Source of the DNA: Alkalinema sp. CAN_BIN05
Lineage (GTDB): Bacteria; Cyanobacteriota; Cyanobacteriia; Leptolyngbyales; Leptolyngbyaceae
Length of the DNA: 11,012 nt
Direction: 5' to 3'
Assembly (NCBI GenBank): GCA_026786325.1
Contig: JAJAYH010000237.1
Span: 1 to 11,012, forward strand
Both the position numbers and the translations under genes were made by a program. How positions within the stretch are numbered: the first letter of the stretch is position 1; each line of letters begins with the position of its first letter. Below, in pieces: positions 6,618 to 11,012 of this stretch. The notes beneath the pieces are model-generated. The model was not told the DNA's origin. It saw only the letters and a list, made by a program, of their open reading frames with translations, and did no database searches.

Positions 6618-6851
6618 ATGGCCGTCTCACGCAAAACCAAAACCACCGAACCCTGGAACTACGAAAGCACCGTCGAAAAAATTGAAGACATTCTGGGACT
6701 GATGGAATCTGGGGATATGAGCTTGAACGATGTGTTTGAACAGTTTGGGGTTGCAGCCGCGTACTTGAAGGAGTGCGATCGTTTTTTGGGGGAACGACGA
6801 TCGCAGGTGGATCTACTAATTGAACAGTTGACGGATGAACCAGACTTCTAA
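6618..6851 (+). CDS. xseB: Exodeoxyribonuclease VII small subunit
   Basis: XseB binds the coiled-coil region of XseA and is required for a stable, controlled exonuclease VII. The 77-residue length is typical. The Exonuc_VII_S signature is clear: NYESTVEKIEDILGLMESGD (residues 14-33), then MSLNDVFEQFGVAAAYLKEC, and a helical tail DRFLGERRSQVDLLIEQL. AGGAG at 6603-6607 lies 10 bases before ATG. It lies 53 bases downstream of xseA on the same strand with no terminator between them, so a two-gene operon is likely. CobW starts 49 bases after its stop and may be co-transcribed, as no hairpin is seen in that gap. Confidence 0.93.
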   Translation: MAVSRKTKTTEPWNYESTVEKIEDILGLMESGDMSLNDVFEQFGVAAAYLKECDRFLGERRSQVDLLIEQLTDEPDF

Positions 6852-6900
6852 GACGATGAACCTTAACCCTGTTCAATAACACTGAGTAACAAAAACTTTC

Positions 6901-7950
6901 ATGGCAGCAAAAATTCCCGTTACAATAATTACCGGATTTCTGGGTAGCGGCAAGACTAGCCTGATTCGCAATATCTTACAAAATAATCAAGGTCGTCGGA
7001 TTGCGGTCTTGGTGAATGAATTTGGAGAGCTAGGAATTGATGGTGAATTGCTAAAAGCTTGTCAAGTTTGTGATGAGGAAGATGGCCCGATCGTCGCTAG
7101 CAACATCGTCGAACTCACCAATGGATGCCTGTGTTGCACCGTTCAAGAAGAGTTCTACCCCGTCATGCAGCAACTCCTAGAGCGCCGGGATCAAATCGAT
7201 TGTATTTTGATCGAAACCTCTGGACTCGCATTACCAAAACCCCTAATCAAAGCGTTCAAATGGCAAGACATTCGCCATGCTCTCACTGTTGACGGTGTGG
7301 TGACAGAGGTGGATTGTGAAGCGGTCTCAACCGGAACATTGGCGCAGGATTTGGCAGCACTCGAAGCCCAACGCAAAGCCGATCCCAACCTGGATCACGA
7401 AACCCCGCTTCAAGAACTATTTGAAGATCAGTTGGCTTGTGCGGATTTAGTTGTATTGAACAAGTCTGATTTGGTCACAGAGGAAGAACTACAACAGGTT
7501 CAAGCATTAGTCCAAGCGGAATTACCTAGAGCCGTGAAAATGGTCGTCCATGGGCGCAATGACGAAGATTTACCCAACGATTTACTGTTGGGATTCAATG
7601 CTGCCGTAGAAGATAATTTAGCCGATCGTCCGAGTCATCATGATGCCGAAGAAGACCACGATCATGATGAAGAGATTGATTCAACACATATTGTGCTGGA
7701 TGCTAGCTTTGATCCCGTGTTCCTACGTGAACGATTGGAGACGATCGTACTAGAGCAGGAAGTTTATCGAGTCAAGGGTTTTGTTTCGGTCCCGGACAAG
7801 GCCATGCGTTTGGTGGTTCAGGGCGTGGGATCGCGGTTTGAGGACTTTTACGATCGTTCTTGGAAGCCAGAAGAGCCTCGATTGACTAAGCTTGTCTTCA
7901 TTGGCAAACATCTCAACCGATCGCAAATTGAAAATACTTTGAAGGCTTAG
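6901..7950 (+). CDS. cobW: CobW/COG0523 G3E-family GTPase (metal chaperone)
   Basis: This 349-residue protein is a G3E-family P-loop GTPase. Walker A is GFLGSGKT (12-19); the metal-binding CXCC motif lies in GCLCC (75-79); ETSGLALPKP (105-114) is the Walker B/switch region; NKSD (187-190) is the guanine-specificity motif. A His/Asp-rich loop (HHDAEEDHDHDEEIDSTH, about 246-263) separates it from the C-terminal CobW_C domain, which ends with KLVFIGKHLNRSQIENTLK. Members deliver Zn, Co or other metals to client enzymes, or support cobalamin synthesis (family knowledge). The metal here cannot be told from sequence, and there is no Zur-type dyad upstream or cobalamin gene beside it, so the symbol is provisional. 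Start: ATG 6901 has only a weak upstream ribosome site. Confidence 0.85.
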   Translation: MAAKIPVTIITGFLGSGKTSLIRNILQNNQGRRIAVLVNEFGELGIDGELLKACQVCDEEDGPIVASNIVELTNGCLCCTVQEEFYPVMQQLLERRDQIDCILIETSGLALPKPLIKAFKWQDIRHALTVDGVVTEVDCEAVSTGTLAQDLAALEAQRKADPNLDHETPLQELFEDQLACADLVVLNKSDLVTEEELQQVQALVQAELPRAVKMVVHGRNDEDLPNDLLLGFNAAVEDNLADRPSHHDAEEDHDHDEEIDSTHIVLDASFDPVFLRERLETIVLEQEVYRVKGFVSVPDKAMRLVVQGVGSRFEDFYDRSWKPEEPRLTKLVFIGKHLNRSQIENTLKA

Positions 7951-7974
7951 TCAAGGCTTTGACGTATGAATTCA

Positions 7975-8009
7975 GCGGTGAAGGCGTATAAATTACAAGT
8001 TTTCACCGC
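7975..8009. terminator. Possible hairpin between cobW and the convergent minus-strand gene
   Basis: GCGGTGAA (7975-7982) pairs perfectly with TTCACCGC (8002-8009), with a 19-base loop. It spans the stop codon of the minus-strand gene and lies 25 bases after the cobW stop. No T-run follows on either strand, so it is only a weak terminator candidate. A smaller GTCAA-N4-TTGAC hairpin lies at 7950-7963, next to the cobW stop. Confidence 0.35.
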
Positions 8010-8292
8010 ACACATCAACCAAATAACAAAGCGATCGGAATCGTAATCCTACAAATTGATCATAAAGTGGATTGATTTTACACATTGGTGGAATGTGTGC
8101 CACTTTGCGACCTAAAACGATGACATCGCGTTCAAATGGACATTGGGCTGGGATCAGCTTACAGAGTAAATGAGCACGGTCACGATCGGTAATTTCCACA
8201 TTGTCAATCCAGTTGCGAATTGGTTTGAGCAATGTATCTAAGAAGTTCGGTGTTGGAGCATTAAACGAAGAAGCTAAATTGAGTTCAGACAT
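7993..8292 (-). CDS. Mo-dependent nitrogenase C-terminal-like protein
   Basis: The 99-residue protein matches the small cyanobacterial family named for a Mo-dependent nitrogenase C-terminal domain. Its conserved region is LLCKLIPAQCPFERDV (42-57), HIPPMCKINPLYDQFVGLRF (66-85) and RSLCYLVDVCGE (86-97). Five cysteines lie at 44, 51, 71, 89 and 95, most of them in conserved motifs, suggesting a metal or Fe-S site or redox role (inference). Despite the family name, no nitrogenase structural gene is near and the protein also occurs in non-fixers, so a nitrogenase role should not be assumed. It is convergent with cobW and divergent from upp. ATG 8292 has a weak AGGTAA about 10 bases upstream. Confidence 0.8.
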   Translation of the reverse strand: MSELNLASSFNAPTPNFLDTLLKPIRNWIDNVEITDRDRAHLLCKLIPAQCPFERDVIVLGRKVAHIPPMCKINPLYDQFVGLRFRSLCYLVDVCGENL

Positions 8293-8677
8293 AGAAGAGA
8301 TTACCTGAATGGTTCATATCCGAACATGTCATCTATCCGGCGTGACCTACTTAAGATACCCATCTACTTCTTCAAATTCCGTAAAGTTAGCAGCGAATAC
8401 GAAGTTTTTTAATGAAGAAACAATGGAAGTATCGCGATCGTATATCTGCCGTAAGCACTGAGTTATTGATATTTTAAAATAGGGTAAAATTTTGTATTAG
8501 TCCTTACTTTTAATGAATTAAACAGAATTGGGTTTTGGGTTTAGTTTGCTTTAATGCAAATCCGTGGGGATCGCCTTAAAAAGTTGCGTTAGAAACTTGG
8601 ACAGCACACAGTATAATGATGGCGGTTTATGCTCCGTGCAAGCTTTTACTGTCAAAAAATATTCTGTTTGAAAGATT
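8293..8677. other. 385-bp divergent intergenic spacer
   Basis: This spacer separates the minus-strand nitrogenase-like gene from upp and must hold both promoters. No open frame, tRNA or riboswitch is recognisable. The middle is AT-rich, with a 10-bp ATTTTAAAAT palindrome near 8470-8479 and adjacent AAAATAGGGTAAAATTTTG; the right end has a TATAAT. The rest shows no clear structure. A small RNA cannot be excluded. Confidence 0.5.
8612..8617 (+). promoter_or_regulatory. Candidate -10 element of the upp promoter
   Basis: A perfect TATAAT lies 60 bases before ATG 8678. The hexamer 17 bases upstream, TTAGAA (8589-8594), matches the -35 consensus only partly. If used, transcription would start near 8624 and leave a leader of roughly 55 bases. 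Confidence 0.5.
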
Positions 8678-9328
8678 ATGACTCTTCAACTCCGCGTCTA
8701 CGTTCCACCCCATCCCCTGATTAAGCATTGGCTAGGGGTTGCTCGTGATGCTGGAACGCCGTCGGCTTTGTTTAGAACTGCGATGACAGAGTTAGGTCGT
8801 TGGTTAACTTATGAGGCAGTCCGCGATTGGTTGCCGACGATCGAAACGACGGTCCAAACTCCTTTGGCACCTTGTCCCGCAACCTTCATTAATACCGAAA
8901 TTCCGGTTGTTGTTGTGCCTATTCTGCGGGCGGGTTTGAGTCTTTTGGATGGGGCGCAGTCGTTGTTACCGTTGTCGTCGATTTATCATTTGGGTATTGT
9001 TCGCGATGAGGCCACGCTTCAGCCTAGGTGTTATTTGAATAAGTTCCCACAGCGCTTTAACCCGCAAACCCGTATTCTGATTACGGATCCGATGTTGGCG
9101 ACGGGGGGGACGATGACGATCGCAATGGATGAACTGACGGCCCGTGGTATTGATCCCGGTAATGTGCGGGTTGTGTCGGTGGTCGCGGCCCATGCGGCGT
9201 TGCAGAAATTAAGTGTGACCTATCCGAGCTTGACGATTTTTACGGCAGCGATCGATGAGACACTGAATGAGCAAGGCTATATTGTTCCAGGATTGGGCGA
9301 TGCGGGCGATCGGACCTTTGGCACTTAG
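8678..9328 (+). CDS. upp: Uracil phosphoribosyltransferase
   Basis: UPRTase converts uracil and PRPP to UMP and diphosphate in cytoplasmic pyrimidine salvage. The 216-residue length is typical (about 208-216). The PRPP-binding motif ILITDPMLATGG (133-144) is intact, as are VVPILRAGLSLLDG (79-92), YHLGIVRDE (103-111), and the uracil-binding end YIVPGLGDAGDRTFGT (201-216). The N-terminal VPPHPLIKHWLGVARDAGTP is also typical. The start ATG 8678 has only a weak GAAAG upstream. A TATAAT is found at 8612. The gene stands apart from other nucleotide-salvage genes here and is followed 52 bases later by a small membrane protein with no terminator between them. Confidence 0.96.
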   Translation: MTLQLRVYVPPHPLIKHWLGVARDAGTPSALFRTAMTELGRWLTYEAVRDWLPTIETTVQTPLAPCPATFINTEIPVVVVPILRAGLSLLDGAQSLLPLSSIYHLGIVRDEATLQPRCYLNKFPQRFNPQTRILITDPMLATGGTMTIAMDELTARGIDPGNVRVVSVVAAHAALQKLSVTYPSLTIFTAAIDETLNEQGYIVPGLGDAGDRTFGT

Positions 9329-9380
9329 ACTTTGAGCAAGCAATATTTCCCAGGAACAAGATGTATCAGGTGGATGAATT

Positions 9381-9764
9381 ATGAGTCAGCAAGATAATTT
9401 CTCTACTGGATTTCTCCTCGGTGCCGTAGTTGGGGGCGTTGTGGGTGGAGTGTTGGGATCGATTTTGGTGAAACGGTTGCCGAATGATCAGGTGACATTA
9501 GATAAGAATGATCGGTTGCCGGATGTGAAACCTGCGAAGCGGCCACTGCGATCGGCTCCGGTGAACCGTGAGGAGACAATAGCCACTAATTCTGAGACTG
9601 CTCGTCGGAGTTTAGAGGATAAAATTGCCCAGTTGAATGATGCAATAGATGATGTGCGGGATCAACTGAAACAAGTCGGTGGTAGTGGTTCATCCAAAGA
9701 AGGACTCCCATCAAGTATGGGGAACGATACTATTGGATTGGAACTGATGGCAGACGAATCTTAG
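9381..9764 (+). CDS. Small Gly-rich membrane-anchored protein with coiled coil
   Basis: The 127-residue protein has one N-terminal hydrophobic segment (residues 9-31, GFLLGAVVGGVVGGVLGSIL) with regularly spaced glycines (a Gly-zipper style often seen in YtxH-like and related small proteins). A linker rich in Lys/Pro/Asp follows (35-60), then a predicted coiled coil (RRSLEDKIAQLNDAIDDVRD, 75-94, running on to QLKQV) and a flexible tail. It probably sits in a membrane with the coiled coil on one side and may oligomerise (inference). I do not recognise a named family with confidence. AGGTGG at about 9368-9373 supports ATG 9381. The 3' end runs into a 16-bp tandem repeat that includes the stop codon. 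Confidence 0.72.
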   Translation: MSQQDNFSTGFLLGAVVGGVVGGVLGSILVKRLPNDQVTLDKNDRLPDVKPAKRPLRSAPVNREETIATNSETARRSLEDKIAQLNDAIDDVRDQLKQVGGSGSSKEGLPSSMGNDTIGLELMADES

Positions 9765-9803
9765 GCCATATGAATCTTAGGCCAGATGAATCCTAAGGTG
9801 GGT
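9756..9803 (+). repeat. 16-bp tandem repeat over the stop codon of the coiled-coil gene
   Basis: GAATCTTAGGCCATAT (9756-9771) is repeated as GAATCTTAGGCCAGAT (9772-9787), and a third, diverged copy follows, GAATCCTAAGGTGGGT (9788-9803). The stop TAG 9762-9764 is inside the first unit. TAAGG (9794-9798) and CCTTA (9807-9811) could form a small hairpin just after the last unit. The remainder up to the next gene (9914) shows no clear structure beyond a possible weak TAAAAT -10 near 9856-9861. Confidence 0.75.
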
Positions 9804-9913
9804 AATCCTTAACTCTGGGGTGGGTCCAGATTTATCCGAAGTGTGGGAAACTCGTTAAAATAGAAATTATCTACATAGCTTGGAACTGATGAGTTTCATA
9901 TGAGGAGCGCGCA

Positions 9914-10189
9914 ATGACATCAAGTTTGAATCCTGCAACTATTATTTCTTCATTTTTGGGCATCTACAGCACAATATTGTTGATTCGTATTCTGTTGACC
10001 TGGTTCCCAAGTATTAATTGGTCTGATCAACCGTTTGAAGCCGTGGCTCAATTGACTGACCCATACTTGAATCTGTTTCGATCGATTATTCCACCATTGG
10101 GCGGATTTGATATTTCGTCAATTTTGGCAATTTTGGCATTACAGTTTACTCAAAGTATAGTTGAGAGTCAGTTGACCAGTGTGTTCTAG
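9914..10189 (+). CDS. ycf19: YggT/Ycf19 family integral membrane protein
   Basis: The 91-residue protein has two membrane helices, about residues 10-30 (IISSFLGIYSTILLIRILLT) and 66-83 (ISSILAILALQFTQSIV). Between them is the family signature LTDPYLNLFRSIIPPLGGFD. YggT proteins are called Ycf19 in cyanobacteria and plastids. They have been linked to membrane organisation and, in chloroplasts, cytochrome or nucleoid functions, but the biochemical role is not settled. The start ATG 9914 has AGGAG at 9903-9907. The gene ends 31 bases before a strong terminator, so its transcript ends there. Expression may be shared with the Gly-rich gene upstream or come from the spacer after 9803. Confidence in the family is high; in function it is low. 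Confidence 0.9.
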   Translation: MTSSLNPATIISSFLGIYSTILLIRILLTWFPSINWSDQPFEAVAQLTDPYLNLFRSIIPPLGGFDISSILAILALQFTQSIVESQLTSVF

Positions 10190-10220
10190 CTAACTTAGCT
10201 GTAATTTAGTGTTGTGTGGG

Positions 10221-10251
10221 CGATCGTATCTGATGGATACGATCGTTTTTT
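10221..10251 (+). terminator. Strong rho-independent terminator after ycf19
   Basis: A perfect 10-bp stem, CGATCGTATC (10221-10230) with GATACGATCG (10236-10245), a five-base loop TGATG, and a six-base T-run at 10246-10251. The stem is built on the CGATCG palindrome common in this genome. Confidence 0.92.
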
Positions 10252-10289
10252 AAATGGATGTTTTAAATACTAGTGGCGCGAAAGTTCTT

Positions 10290-11012
10290 ATGGCTGAGAA
10301 ACGAATTATTCTTTGGTATCGTAATGATTTGCGGATTCATGATCACGAACCGCTGTGCAAGGCGGCGAAGTCTGGGGCGAAAATTATTCCGGTGTATTGT
10401 TTCGACGAGCGGCAATTTGAAAAAACACTGTTTGGGTTTGCAAAGACCGGAGCATTTCGGGCACAGTTTTTATTGGAATCTGTGGCCGACTTACGGGCTT
10501 CATTACGATCGCTCGGTAGTGACTTGGTGGTGCGATCGGGAAAGCCTGAAATCGAAGTTGCAAAGCTCGCTCAAGAGCTTGAGGTATCATCAGTTTATTT
10601 CTATGAAGAAGTGACAGTGGAAGAATTGTCCGTGGAATCGGCATTAACAAATGCATTGGAGTTAGTGAAGATTCCAATTAAAAAATTCTGGGGACATACA
10701 CTATATCACCGAGACGATTTGCCCTTTGCCGTTAGTGAATTGCCTGAATTGTTTACGAGTTTTCGCAAACAGGTCGAAAAAGAATCTACAGTGAATGCGC
10801 TATTGCCATCCCCGCAACGATTGGCAGCGCTGCCGGATACAATTGATACGGGCGAGATTCCCACATTAGAACGCTTTGGCCTAGCTATTCCTCAAAAAGA
10901 TTCTCGTCAACAAATCGAGTTTCGGGGCGGAGAAACAGCGGGAATCGATCGGGTGAATGAGTATATTTGGCAGCGCGATCGGTTGAAGATTTATAAAGAA
11001 ACGCGAAATGGA
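10290..11012 (+). CDS. DASH-type cryptochrome/photolyase, 5' part (runs off window)
   Basis: The visible 241 residues are the N-terminal antenna-binding alpha/beta domain and the start of the FAD domain of a photolyase/cryptochrome. WYRNDLRIHDHEPL (9-22), PVYCFDERQF (34-43) and LRSLGSDLVVRSG (72-84) are typical. GHTLYHRDDLPFAVSELPEL (135-154) and FRKQVEKES are typical of the CRY-DASH group, as is RGGETAGIDRVNEYIWQRDR (212-231). CRY-DASH proteins bind FAD and an antenna cofactor and repair cyclobutane dimers, chiefly in single-stranded DNA, or act as light sensors (family knowledge). Full length is normally near 490-500 residues. ATG 10290 is the likely start. An in-frame ATG at 10254 would add 12 residues but follows the terminator T-run by only two bases. 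Confidence 0.94.
   Translation, partial: MAEKRIILWYRNDLRIHDHEPLCKAAKSGAKIIPVYCFDERQFEKTLFGFAKTGAFRAQFLLESVADLRASLRSLGSDLVVRSGKPEIEVAKLAQELEVSSVYFYEEVTVEELSVESALTNALELVKIPIKKFWGHTLYHRDDLPFAVSELPELFTSFRKQVEKESTVNALLPSPQRLAALPDTIDTGEIPTLERFGLAIPQKDSRQQIEFRGGETAGIDRVNEYIWQRDRLKIYKETRNG

Noticed and set aside
1..11012. CRISPR array, tRNA, rRNA or insertion sequence
   Set aside because: No regularly spaced repeats of CRISPR size, no cloverleaf-like sequence and no transposase motif or terminal inverted repeats were seen in the window.

Overview
The window looks like a cyanobacterial chromosome. The CGATCG hexamer and the HIP1 octamer GCGATCGC recur throughout (HIP1 is seen at 2967, 4518, 5485, 5986 and 6306). 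Several genes belong to families that are characteristically cyanobacterial: the DUF4912 surface protein, the small Mo-nitrogenase C-terminal-like protein, Ycf19/YggT and a DASH cryptochrome. The species cannot be fixed from the sequence alone.

Region 1 (1-1140) is a small gene graveyard. An intact DUF433 antitoxin-like gene is followed by the broken C-terminal half of its usual DUF5615 toxin partner. Next comes a second decayed pair: a small conserved cyanobacterial protein carrying a frame-breaking 23-bp insertion, overlapping by 4 bp a retropepsin-like (clan AA) aspartic protease with an early in-frame stop and a lost C-terminus.

Region 2 (1147-3563) carries a large DUF4912 protein with a signal peptide or membrane segment, a Pro/Thr linker and a 15-bp tandem repeat, then an AT-rich dyad and a small two-helix membrane protein. 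A bidirectional terminator separates this from recA, which is on the minus strand.

Region 3 (3598-7950) is a DNA-repair block. recA diverges from xseA-xseB (both subunits of exonuclease VII) across a 200-bp spacer that holds an inverted repeat and a direct half-site repeat. A CobW-type metal-chaperone GTPase follows. recA and xseA both have longer N-termini than their families usually show.

Region 4 (7993-11012) holds a minus-strand five-cysteine protein like the C-terminal domain of Mo-nitrogenase-associated proteins, a 385-bp divergent spacer, upp (uracil salvage), a small Gly-zipper membrane protein, a YggT/Ycf19 membrane protein with a strong terminator, and the first 241 codons of a DASH-type cryptochrome/photolyase that runs off the end.

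No complete new multigene system is evident. The best leads are the decayed protease pair, the recA upstream repeats with the long RecA N-terminus, and short in-phase tandem repeats (15-16 bp) in or at the ends of three genes.
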